Notes under the pieces: generated by a model
Seen by the model: only the letters and a program-made list of their open reading frames with translations
The model's database searches: none
What the model was told of the DNA's origin: nothing
Origin: Pelobates cultripes
Taxonomy: Eukaryota; Chordata; Amphibia; Anura; Pelobatidae
Direction: 5' to 3'
Assembly: GCA_933207985.1 (NCBI GenBank)
Contig: OW240913.1
Coordinates: 98,739,265 to 98,803,264, forward strand
DNA length: 64,000 nucleotides
In this document: positions 11,832 through 22,970 of the stretch, in pieces
Position numbering within the stretch: the first letter of the stretch is position 1
Layout of the letters: each line of letters begins with the position of its first letter
Program-made: the position numbers and the translations under genes

Positions 11832-11832
<1 letters not shown>
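10005..11832. other. AT-rich DNA with old repeat debris
   Basis: I see no gene. The segment 11390-11530 (a run reading AGACTTTATTGAATG, then CAATGCGACCTTTGTCAAACC) resembles worn frog interspersed repeats of the retrozyme/Penelope kind, but I cannot assign it. Confidence 0.35.

Positions 11833-11868
<36 letters not shown>
11833..11868. repeat. CT dinucleotide microsatellite
   Basis: About eighteen uninterrupted CT units immediately before the hairpin at 11869. Confidence 0.92.
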
Positions 11869-11871
<3 letters not shown>

Positions 11872-11990
11872 AATGTAATAGTTATAGTTTATTTTTTTTA
11901 AAACACCTGTATGTTGTATGAATTGGCCTCAGCAGCTGAGGCCAATTCATACAACATACAGGTGTTTTTTTTAAAAACTATTACATTCTG
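11869..11990. repeat. 122-bp foldback hairpin (MITE-like)
   Basis: The two halves are inverted copies: CAGAATGTAATAG pairs with CTATTACATTCTG at the ends. The inner 32 bp on each side pair perfectly around a centre CTCAGC-A-GCTGAG. Only a small length difference in the T-rich part spoils full symmetry. It could be a foldback MITE; no clear target duplication is visible because the left flank is the CT repeat. Confidence 0.85.
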
Positions 11991-12879
11991 TGAGCCTTGA
12001 CATGCTGTTTAGTGAATGTGTGAGCGTGATGGATCTTGTGTTGGATATAGATATATTTATATATGGATGCATGTTCAGGTGAGTGCAGCCCTCTTGGTTG
12101 TGTATATATATGAATATTTGACCAGCCATTGGATAGTAGTTATGCTCCTACTGAGTCTTCTTGAGTGGGTTTTAGAGAAGGACTAGACTTTGCTGCTTCA
12201 TTGATACCCCTATTCTTTTTTTTCTTTTCTTTGACAATTGTTTGTTTTCATCTCAATGGACAGTTGAACTTCTTAGTGACACAGTGTAATAACATTTTAT
12301 CTTTGCTTGTCTTAATTAGAACTGGTTTGTTTTCTAAACTGTTTGAAAAAAAAATCAAAGTTGTTTCTTTCCACAGAATGATCATGTGAAAAAAGTGGTT
12401 TCTTCATTGTTAAGTAAGCAAAAAGAACTAGTTTAGTACCTATAATCCCATACCGTTCTATCTGTCAGTGGGATGCAAAAGACAATTTCTGAAGAATTGT
12501 AGCAAATGAAAAACAACAAATTAGTTTGTCCATTTTAGTGAACAAGCTGAGGAGGAACTGAAAATAGTATCAAATATGTAAAAAGCAAAAAAATCAATGA
12601 GGAGCTCTTCCTAGCCAAATTGTGATCCAAAAGAATACCCATAAAACAAAGCTGGGGCCTGATTAACAGAAAAGTGTCATATTACGTCTGAGGAGGAGCC
12701 CAGCGTCGAATAACCTGTTTGGCAAGTAAGGAGTAAAAAAGGAGTTGTAACCACTACACAGGTAAGAATGCATTAATAGGGCAGGAAGGTCCAGGCACAA
12801 TCCATTTAAATTGCCAGATGTCACATGATATAGTCAGGAACTCTTAAAGAGACATTACATATATTCCAAATCCTGACAA

Positions 12880-12900
12880 AATCCTCCTCCCCCCCCCCCC
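12880..12900. repeat. C homopolymer tract
   Basis: A run of about twelve C marks the downstream side of the chromovirus remnant. Confidence 0.8.
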
Positions 12901-12974
12901 GATACTCTCTCGTGGAGTAGTAACTCGTGGTTGTTTGGCATTAAATTCTTGGACTAAATTAGGAATGTAAATGT

Positions 12975-14811
12975 TATAATGAACCTATTCATTGCATTCA
13001 GGACCACAACCACACCATTTAACCAGATATACCCTTCTGTTATAATGTATCCTTGTATTAAGGATTTATTCAACTTTATATTCTTTCGGATCATTAATAA
13101 TGAAAGGAGGAAGTTTTGTTAATGGATTTCTACTAAAAGGGTCTCCTTTGTAGTGTTTTAACAGAGACATGTTAAACACTAAATTGATTTTCATTGTAGA
13201 TGGCAAGGAATATTTATAAATTACTTCATTAATCTTTTTCACAAAGTCGTAGGAACCAAGATATTTATCAACAAGTTTCTATGAGGGGACAGGAAGTTTT
13301 AATTTTTCTGTCGATATGAGGACTTTGACTACTATGTTAAAGCTCTTTCTATTTTGTCTTGTTTTATCATATTGTTATATGTTTCCTGGGTTTCCTTGAG
13401 ATTATCTTTACTTAGAACTAGATTAGAAATGATCTTGTCAAGGTAGTTTTTAGTAGTAGAAAAAGGAGAAGTAGAATCTAAAATATAGGAAAATTCTGCC
13501 AGTGGTAATTGGACCAATCACCTTGATTATATGAAGCATGAAGCATGAGATATTGCTCTACTATTCCATTCACTCTTTCAGTTTGCCCATTAGTCTGGGA
13601 GCAGAAAGAGGATGAGAATTTAATGGTTATAGATAAAGAGCACAGAGGAAGTCTCTAGAATTGGGAAGTGAATTGAACACCTCTGTCACAATTGATTATG
13701 TCAGGTATTGCATGAAGTCAGACATATTCCTTGATAACAAAGTTTGACATAGTTTTTGAATCCAGGATAGAATAACATTATATATAATGGGCCATATTAT
13801 TGAGTATGCTGATTATAACCAATATACTGTTGTTTCCATTGGGTTTGGGTAATTTGACAATACAATTCATTCTTATGGACTTCCATGGAGGTTCAGTTAT
13901 TGGAAGAGGCAAGAGCAGACCCACAGGTTTGAAGGGGATTTTCTGTGACATACATCACATAGTTTTACTGTTTAATGACAACAATGTCACCATAATTTTA
14001 TAATCAAAAGATTTAAGGTTTTGTCTATACCTAAATTTCTGGCTAATGGGCTTCAATGTACAGGTTGTATGACTTCTGTTATCATGGATTATAGAACATA
14101 TAGGACATCATTTTTATACCACAATCCATTGAAGTTTGTCAGGAAGGGTAGTTAAGTTATTTCTTGGGCAGAGTAAGAAGCTGAAAGCTGAAAGCTGAAA
14201 GCTTATTTGTCACAGATTGCATAAGACCTTTAAAATGTTGAGGAGGAAAAATTAGAGCTTGGTCTCTTTCCCATGGTTTAACAGAGGACGATCCTAATTA
14301 AGCATCTGCTTTTATATTTTTATGTCCTGGTATGTAAGAGTTGTGTAAGTAAGGCAATCAAAGTAGAGAATCCTTGTATACATTTTTTTTATCCAAATTA
14401 TTAAATCCAATAAATTGTTAAAATCCAATTTTCGACATGGGTTCTGGGATTTCTTTGGTTTCAAATATACATTTTATGCTTTTGCCACTAAGGGAGACCT
14501 AACATTACTTAAAACAAGGGATTTTGTGATCTCAAAACTAATAATCTCAGAATGTACCTTACTTACTGGGTAAAAGGAGTTTTTTTTTCCACAACAGGGC
14601 AAGATTTATTGAAGGACCAATTAAACATTAGCAATATATCAGACAACTCCTTTTCTATCTTTGGAATATGAAGGTCATTGACCAATTTGTCACTGATGAA
14701 AGAGGAACTGGCTCCTGAATCATTAATAGCAGTACAAATATAACTTGTTTCTCTGTATTTCAATGAAACCTGGAGGGCACAATGGGGAAGGGTATGAGCA
14801 TAAAAAGCCAA
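12975..14811 (-). pseudogene. Ty3/gypsy chromovirus pol remnant (PR, RNase H tail, IN, chromodomain; RT deleted)
   Basis: Read from 14811 downwards on the minus strand. An aspartic protease appears first, with DSGASSSFIS (D codon 14719-14721). The RNase H-integrase linker PGHKNIKADA follows near 14300. Integrase covers about 13440-13960, where GVQFTS, TNGQTERVNG and the PLAEFSY end are recognisable. The post-integrase KLVDKYLGSYDF...SLLKHYKGDP segment is at 13140-13290, and a chromodomain with RRVYLVKW is at 12975-13085. The RT and most of RNase H, normally over 1 kb, are missing between 14563 and about 14390. Stops and frameshifts occur throughout, and the integrase Asp in the MDFIV-type motif has become Asn (near 13880). 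It is a dead copy. No LTR is recognised at either side. Confidence 0.85.
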
Positions 14812-17800
14812 ATAAGAAGTATTAAAATAAGAGATCTTAATAAAAGAACCCTTCTCCCTCCATGGCTGCCATCTGTGACTCTGTGCAGTAACTGGTGATG
14901 AGTTGAACCTGTTTTAAGTTTCACTGGCCAACAGCAGATAGCTTGGTAGATAATGTCGTGAACCACATCACTCTCAGGCAAGTAACTTGATCCAATGTGT
15001 AAAAGAGTAAACAAAAACACTTTTTGTCTGCTCTAGACAACAAATAATTATAAAACAAAAAATCTTCTTGACAAAAAAACCACACCATAAAAACTGCCAC
15101 AACCAAGACAATTTATAAACTGTACACATTAGGTTAGCCAACCGAATCAGATTAAAACCTCACAAAACAGTTTTGCAGAAATGCCTATAAAATCACAGTA
15201 TTATTTACAGAAGTTTCTTCAGTAATGTGATTCTAATACCAGACATAATCGGAATGTAATAAAGGAATATTTATGATGTATGCAAATTGTCCAAGAGCAT
15301 ACTCTTCAAAATAGGTTACAAACAAATGTTACATACACCAACAGATAATAATAGTGAATTAACAGAAATCATTAATACTCACTCTACAAAGTACCAGTCT
15401 TTATGTCCCAAGAGAGCTTCTGGTGAGGAAAATGTAAGTCCACTGCAAGTTCAATTTGGCTCTTAAAATGGATTACAAAGTAGGTTTTTATCAGATATAC
15501 ACTTTTCTGCTCATTCCCAGTACTAAGCTAGTTCTCTGAGGAGGATCCAGTTGTGAAAGAATTCCAGTTTTGTGAAGTGCAATTAATATATTTCAAGACC
15601 TACCTAACTTGTACAATGCTATGCACTTATGTACAGATGTTTAGGATCTCCTTGTAGCCAAGTCAAACCATCTCTGTTAATCCAGAGACCTAACATGAAA
15701 TAATTTTATACATATTGCCAGAAAACCAAATTAGCATTTAAATTCCTTGCAAATTGAACCTCAAATGAACATTTTAATTGTTGTGTTATCTCTTAATTCT
15801 GACAACCTATCTGATAAGGCTATGGTAATAATAAATATTATTGGGCCTCAGAGACCAGATGTAGAATATTACATATTCTATATGTTCCTATTCAAATACA
15901 TATTAAGGTGTGCATGTCTAATGGGTTAAAAAGAACAGATGGTGTTTGCTATTCTGTACCACGAGGACCCTGGAATGTGCTGTATAGGGAGATTGGGGGT
16001 AGGGTTCTTAAATGGGGAGTCTCCTTATATGGGCATTGTTTAAATTAAAAAATATGATGAAATTTTGCCCACACAGAACTGAGGACAAAGGACTATGTTC
16101 GCTTTCTTCTATGATCCGCTCTGGTCTCCTGGTGTGTCCCTAACTTGCTGATACAAAGACGACTTCTTAAGACATCTTACTCTCTGTAACGTCATTAAGA
16201 AATACCATCTGTTAAGTATATTATTGTTTGCTTTTGAAGCAGAATAAATGCATATTTCGTATAAAGAACGTCAGATTGCATATTAGTATTTTTGGTTAAT
16301 ATAGATCTATATTAACCTGGCGGGCCTTTAACCAAAGAAGAGATATATAATATTTATATGAGCCATACTTTTTTATGGTCTTTCACACTTCAATTGGGGG
16401 GAGGGGGGGGGGGAGTACAGAGGAAGAGAGAGAGGACAGATCGAATTACTCTTTGTGAAAGCAGCTTGAATTGAAGTGTGTGCATCCAGAAAAAGAAAAG
16501 AACCATGTGTGTAAGAAGAAAAAAAAAATTCACATCACAAAGACTGTTCCAAGATTATTTTCTACAACAGACAAAAGCACGTTATAAAGAAAGCAGCACA
16601 AGCTACAACGTGTATTCTGCAAGCAAGCACGTGCAGAGATTGGCAAGCGTCCAGAAGAAAATCCACAGTGCGCAGCTGTACAAGTGAAGGCAGACGGTGT
16701 CGTGCATTAAAGACGATCTTGTCTGGTGAGTAATAATAGATTTTGTTACTGATATTGCAGAGAAAAGTCAACTTGATTTTGTATATAATAGCAGCTATAC
16801 AGATAGTCAAAACACAAAACAGATATTACACCAGAGTTTAGAGATTAGTCATGAAGTGTATTCGCTTTACAAATTGCAAACTAAAACATGCCTTAAATTG
16901 CTATTCCATCTCTGGTATTTTCCAGACACCAACAAGATTTCACCAATTGCTTCCCAGACACAGTTCGCCTCATAGGTCTTAGTTAAAGGCATCCAGATTA
17001 CCTTTACCATGCAGTATTTAATTATGCTACCTCAGTTGGGTAACCATTCCATGCACAATGCACCCAACATCACACATCACATTAGTTAACCATATTTTGA
17101 TAATGAATACATACCACATTAATTGACAATATTTTTACAATGGACAGTAACTTATGCTCACTAGTCATGACAGATACAGCAGTCTCCCACTAGGACCAAT
17201 GACAGAGGCAATTTTCCATCTACCATTCAAAGTTGTTTCAAGTGCCAATGGTAGTAGCTAGCTTGGTAGATACATCGGTAAGCTAAACCTAGTCTCACAC
17301 TAAAATCAATGGCACAGACTATCTCCAACTCCCACCCAGGCACAGCAATGATAAACACACTACATTGTTCTTTGTCTGTGTACTTTAATAGCTGCAGTCA
17401 GAGTGTCTGGAATGATCCTGATTAGAAATATAGAGAGTTTTATTACTAATCCTTTTTTCAAACTATTGGTCAGTTGTATCTTGATCTGTGAATAAAATAA
17501 ACATTTACTGGCTGCCCTCTAACCATTAATCAGTTTTCTTTTATGCCTCTTGACTGGACAGGAGATACAGCCCAAAAAAAATACAGCCTGTTCTTCATTC
17601 AATCCATTCCAGCAAACTGAATTTCTAGCACCCAGGCAACCCAGATTTGGACAAATTGCATTTCAGAAATGAATGAATCTCTTATTCAAGAAAATATACC
17701 TGACAATGTTTCATCGTCTCAAGATAAAGAGAGCAGTACCTTTTTGTATCTTTTACTCCATTTACCTAGCTCGGTAAGCCTTTTTGAACAGGGCCTAAAT

Positions 17801-18530
17801 CGCCACATTATATTCCTATAAGAATATTGGTGATCATATACTTATGTTTTATTTGTTTCTTTTACAGTGCTGTGACATATTTTGACAATCATAATAAATA
17901 GTATTAATAATAATACTGATCATTTATTTCTCAGGAAATGGATAACATTCACAGAAGTTTTATCCTATATGTAGTTCTTAATTTTAATTTCCTCTAGGCA
18001 ACTGGTTCAAAAACTCACCCTCTTATACCCACATCAGTCTACCTTTTATAAATTCTCCCACCAGAACTGTACTTGATCCTTAATTGTAAATCATTGTGGA
18101 TGCAGGAGGACTTATTGCTCTTTGCTTTGATAATACATTTGCATAGAAAATGCACAACCCACCTGTCTAGCACACACATCATTAACACAAATTTTAGCTG
18201 CAGGGATATTTTAAAGAAGAACATATTAAAATAGTTAATTCAGCTTCAAGCAAGCAATCTTCATTTAGGTAGAATTGACAAGACATGCAATGTCTCACAA
18301 CCACAATTATAAATATTCATGCATATGATGCACTTTATAAAAAATTCACGTGACTGCCTATAGATGTTTGGTTTTATTTTAGTCACTTAATCTGATGCTC
18401 ATATACAGAGAAAATGATCAGTGTGGAACAACCGTGACAGACCATAAATAGTCACGGTGGTCCAGACTGATAAAGCATCGATTCCAGGGATCTTTCTCAG
18501 GGATTAACCCTCGTAGTACAAAAGTTACAA
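14812..18530. other. AT-rich DNA, no recognised gene; possible retroviral leader debris at 15930-16730
   Basis: Between 15930 and 16730 there is an AATAAA (about 16245), a perfect palindrome (16294-16317), a G tract (about 16387-16415) and a strong donor-like CTG/GTGAGT near 16728. This order could come from an old LTR and leader, but no primer-binding site or coding gene backs it. I see nothing else. Confidence 0.35.
16294..16317. repeat. Perfect 24-bp palindrome
   Basis: GGTTAATATAGA is followed directly by its exact reverse complement TCTATATTAACC. It is a self-complementary site with no spacer. Its function is unknown. Confidence 0.9.
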
Positions 18531-20050
18531 AAATATAGAATGTATGCATGTACACCAAGGGTAATACAAAGGGCATATCCACTCAGCAGTCATCTGGTTA
18601 AGACGATCAACTCAGACCACAAGGGGGGTAAGGTGGGGAGGTGGCACAACAGAGGTCGTATATACATAGACAGATTGCTCCCAGATCAAATAAATATCAC
18701 CCTTTCCCCTGTCCGTGCCACTAACACTGCCAACTGTGAGGGGTAATCCATGCATGCGAACATGATGCTCCATTTTGGGTACACTATGAGTTTGAGTGAG
18801 TGTAACCCCCACCACATCTTGCTTCATGGCATCACCTGGAGAAGAACGACCTCAACTATTATGCTACACCTAAAGGACAAACCACATCCACGGTGCCAGG
18901 CATTCCACCAAACCAGCAGACCTCCACCCAGGATGCAAATCCCCCAATCACTTCACATTCTGCCTGTCGGTGAGACATAACAATAAGTGGCTCATGATCC
19001 GATGGCCAGAGGAGGTTCCGGGATTTCTGAGCAGACTGCAACTGCCACCGCAACCGGTGACTAACTGGGTTCTGAGACCCTTGGACCAGAGGCCTTGACT
19101 GCAGAGAGCACAACGTCGCAGGAGGGGTGAATCCCCGATGGGTCCCCTGCCCCGACGGCACTAAGACCCAACGCGTGCGGAGGAGTGATCAGATCTGGAT
19201 AGGGTACCCGGTAGGTGCTCAGGTACTCAGGGGGACACAATCTCACCTTCGCCATGGGCGGGTTTCTGCCCCACCTACCCTGATGGCGTAATGATTTGTT
19301 ACCCTATTTCATCCCGGGTCCCATGTTTAATCTATGTCTGAGGGGAGACTGTGTCAGGCACTTGAGGGAGTTGCCCACCACACATCGATTTGCCTGGAAT
19401 GTGCCCCTGTCACCAACTCCCCTTTTGCTGAATCCACTTTTCCACAGGTTGTCCTGTATGCATGGGGCTCCCATGCCATCCTGTCCACACCTGAAAGGCA
19501 CAACACATAGTGTTCATATGTTGGGGAGGGATCCCGTACTGCTTTGGGTGGGCCAGATTCATGGGATGAGCTACAAGGTGTCCCCGGAATCCACGCACCA
19601 TCTCATCCACACCTGGAAAGCACACCACAAGGTGTTCATTTGTTCGGAATGGATTCCACTCTTTTTTTGGGGCGGGATGGATGTGTGGGTGTCCGCACTA
19701 CTCCCCGGGTGGGGAGGTTGGGCGGGTGGACTCTGTACTGTTGTTTGGGTGGGTGGCGGGGCATCAATAGGGGACCTGCAGACCCGGGTCATGGCCACTG
19801 ATTTCATACATCTTGCCCTCTATCACCTTGTCTGTATTGATGGCCCCCCTATATCATGCATGACCCTTCCTCCATTAGGAATACTGATTATGCTTAAAGT
19901 GTGTCTCTGTGGACCTACAGTATGGATGGAGGCTGTACACTGCTCTTATATCAGATTGCTCTCTCACATTGGGGGAACTGCACGGACCTTGCCATAATGT
20001 AGAGGTTATGGTTAGTTTTTGCTGGGGTTATAAGTTATAAGTTTGATTAT
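18531..20050. other. GC-rich block, unassigned repeat
   Basis: Base composition rises sharply from about 18840 to 20000 relative to the surrounding AT-rich DNA, with G-rich runs near 19660-19770. A 233-codon open stretch (19296-19997, plus) has low-complexity G/W/H-rich composition and no motif, so I do not call it a gene. It lies just upstream of the L1/Tx1-type ORF2 tail and may be part of that or of another retroelement. Confidence 0.35.
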
Positions 20051-21581
20051 AAGTTTGATTGAAAACCCCCACTGCATGGTCTTTTATGGCAAGGAGTTCC
20101 TCCATGACAATTCATAAAGCTTTGGCTAATGCTGACTGTGGCAAACCCCCCTTTTTAGGGAGTTTGCCATGAGTTTTTGAAGGGGCCTGCTTGCCCTTCT
20201 CCTGCCCTGTGACTATGGCCCCTGGGGTGTATTGCCATTTAAAAAGTCTATTTGGGCTTATGGAATTTTGTAACACTTTTTCTGCCCCTTTAATTCCCAA
20301 ATGTGCCTCTTCCCCTCCCCTTTTTCCTGTCTATTGTTCCTCCAGCAGGGCGTTGTCCAAGGGACACTGCCAGACCAGTTTAAACTGGCTGCTTTGTCCC
20401 TCCTCAATCTCTCATCAGCTCTCCTCTCTCCCCTTGTTATGCCCCCATGGCAATTTTATTCTGTTCATGGGATCTGAGCACTGTTTTGATATATTGAGCG
20501 CTCAGATCCAAGCTATCTAGGGGTTCTGTTCAGTATAATAGGAATTATGTATTTTTATCTATTTTTACTGTTGTTGTAAATTAAGTTACCACACCCACTT
20601 AAGCCAATTATCTCCAGGATAGAGGAGAAGATAGACTGGCTGCAAATCCTAAATCTGTGGAACTGTTTTGGGCAGGAAAGCCATGCTTGCAGTCGGTCAA
20701 ATAGGACTTCCACCTAACTTTTGAACCACTGGACCAATTTGTATGTTTTTGACATATGTTTATATACTGCTTACTAGAAAATGACTTTCCTGTTACTGGT
20801 CACTGAAACCAGAACCAGGACTGTCAGCTGGACAAAATATTAGTAGATAATAGATAATTAAATCAAAATTGCCATCAATATGTCGGAATATAGAGAGGGT
20901 TCATACGTAGATTCAAGTGATTAAAATAGCCTAAATGGCTCTTCTCCTGTCTAAAGGACTCTTAGACGTAAAGAATCTATTTGAGACTCAGGACTTTAAT
21001 ATAATCAACCATAGTATGTCCATGTCAACAGTAAAAGCGGTTGTGGAATGAGCCTTTAAATTAACTCCTGTAATCTAGATGGAAAAGACAATCAGTCAAG
21101 GAGGAACTTTGAATATTGGCTGTATATAAAGTAACACTTGTAGCAAAGCCCGCTGTATCAAAAAAAAACTACAATAAGAGTGTAGTTAAGCAATCAGCAA
21201 TTAAGGATAACAGCATTTAGCTGGATACCAAGTAACATATAATAAAAGGAAAAAAGTCTACATGAAAATTCGTAGATTAATCACAAAATATGTCATAAAT
21301 GATAAATCTTAAGTTAGTGGTTTCCTAAATCGCTATGGGGTACAAAGAGTATCTGTTGCCCCCTCAAATACATACAGAGCCAGTCCAGATTCCTCAATCA
21401 AATAGATAATTCCAATCTAGATAGCATATCAGGAGTGACAGGAGGAAAAGGTGAAAAATTAGGAAATAATAGTGCTAATGTGTAGAACCATGCTTAGAGT
21501 GCTGGTTACCTACACATCGTGAAATAGTGCCCTAGAAGTGAAAATAAAAAGTGAGTGAAAGTGAAGGAGAAAAACCTCCTT

Positions 21582-21629
21582 CAACCCGACGCGCGTTTCG
21601 GTGCTGTGATGCACCTTCGTCAGGGGCTG
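21582..21629 (-). ncRNA. Hammerhead-ribozyme-like fold, left copy
   Basis: It is identical in sequence to the right-copy fold, on the opposite strand, with the same extra A beside stem II. Conservation between copies is expected from the palindrome and is not independent support. Confidence 0.6.
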
Positions 21630-21743
21630 AATTCGTTATGGACCCTAGACCTTGTTTAAATACCCCTGGTATTGTAACTGTTGAGAGGATTCCACCAATC
21701 AGGGTTCCAATGTGGACCGTCAGTTGGCGCCAAAATGACGTCA
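21630..21743 (-). promoter_or_regulatory. Putative Penelope-like promoter, left copy
   Basis: It is the mirror image of the right-copy promoter. The CRE-like TGACGTCA is at 21736-21743 and the TATA-like box at 21654-21662. Transcription would run leftward into the ribozyme-like fold at 21582-21629. Confidence 0.53.
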
Positions 21744-22970
21744 GAATATGCTAATTCGCTGTTTAAATAAAGAAAAAAAAAAACTCCAATCAGGGTTAAG
21801 TCCACCTCTACATTGTGTGGTTTATATTTAACCCTGTATGTACTCATTGGATGGAGTGACTTGCTTCATAGAATAGGGAAAGGACGAAGGTGAATATATC
21901 TGTGTAAATTTTATAATCAGAGACGAATGATTCGTCAAGACATTTATATCATGTAAAGTCAGTGTATTGCTATCACAAGGCATTGTTTGAGAAGTAGACG
22001 GTTCATCATGGGTTATCTGGACGCCTGTGGGATCATGAGAATGGGTAGAGAGGCTTTGAGCGAAAAACCTCTAAAAAGTGAAAATAAGGGATTTTAACCC
22101 TCGCTCAGCCATGGGGACCTAATACCTATCCCAGGATATCATAAGGATTATATAAATATGGGCGGTCAGGTTAACTGTACTTCCTATTAGGGTAATGATC
22201 ATTTCATTATCAAGCCTCATTCTCGATTTACGGGCGGAATTAACCCCCGCTATACTGTTCTTAGCAGTCATGTGAAAATAGTAATAGCTGAGCTTATACC
22301 CAAAATTCCCATGTGCGGGTATTATCAATGGCTTGATGATCGTAAATAAATTGCCAGATACTCATATACCAGTGTGTCCACATAAATACTAGGTAATAAA
22401 TGCCTCTGATATACATAATCAAATATTGAGGCTTTTTATAATGCAGATAAATTCGTCAGTTCTTATTCTTACTAAATGGAGATTAGTATTTCGGTAATCG
22501 AAATTTGTCCAGCCATTCCCATTGGCAGTATCAATTAAATTTGTCAATTTAGATGGCTGGTACGTTGTGCTAGTCCATATATCCAAATAACGTGTATAGT
22601 ATTATAAATAGGAGATGGAGGGAAAAGTAGCATACGATATATTAAATTTTAAGTAATTTATATAACTTTTAATGGATCATGTGTCATCATGGGATCAGAG
22701 TGATCGGTCATGTGTAAATCTTACTGGACATAATTTACTCAAATGAGTGAGTTATATAGTATAATTAAAGTGTATCCAGAAGATACCCACTAGACAGGCT
22801 ATAATAATGAGGGCTGTATACCTTCTTTGAGCCACTAGGGGTCAGTCACAGACATACCAGGGGTAAATTTCCATATTGAATGTATCTAAGTAGTATTTAC
22901 TCTTTTGATGGATTAATTTCCAATTATTAAATAGTAAATTAATGAAGTGTTGCTAGGGAAGAACCGGTAT

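Noticed and set aside
12675..12715. Possible third ribozyme-like motif (CTGAGGAGGAGCCCAGCGTCGAA)
   Set aside because: It resembles the CTGACGAAGG...CGAAA outline, but core bases and stem pairing are lost; indistinguishable from chance.
14190..14212. AGCTGAA short tandem
   Set aside because: Only three short units in decayed chromovirus DNA; too small to matter.
16317..16335. TGGCGGGCC as a retroviral primer-binding site
   Set aside because: Agreement with a tRNA 3' end stops after about five bases, and no LTR boundary or gag follows.
19296..19997. 233-codon plus-strand open frame
   Set aside because: Rich in G, W, H and P from GC-rich low-complexity DNA, no motif, and overlapping minus frames are also open.
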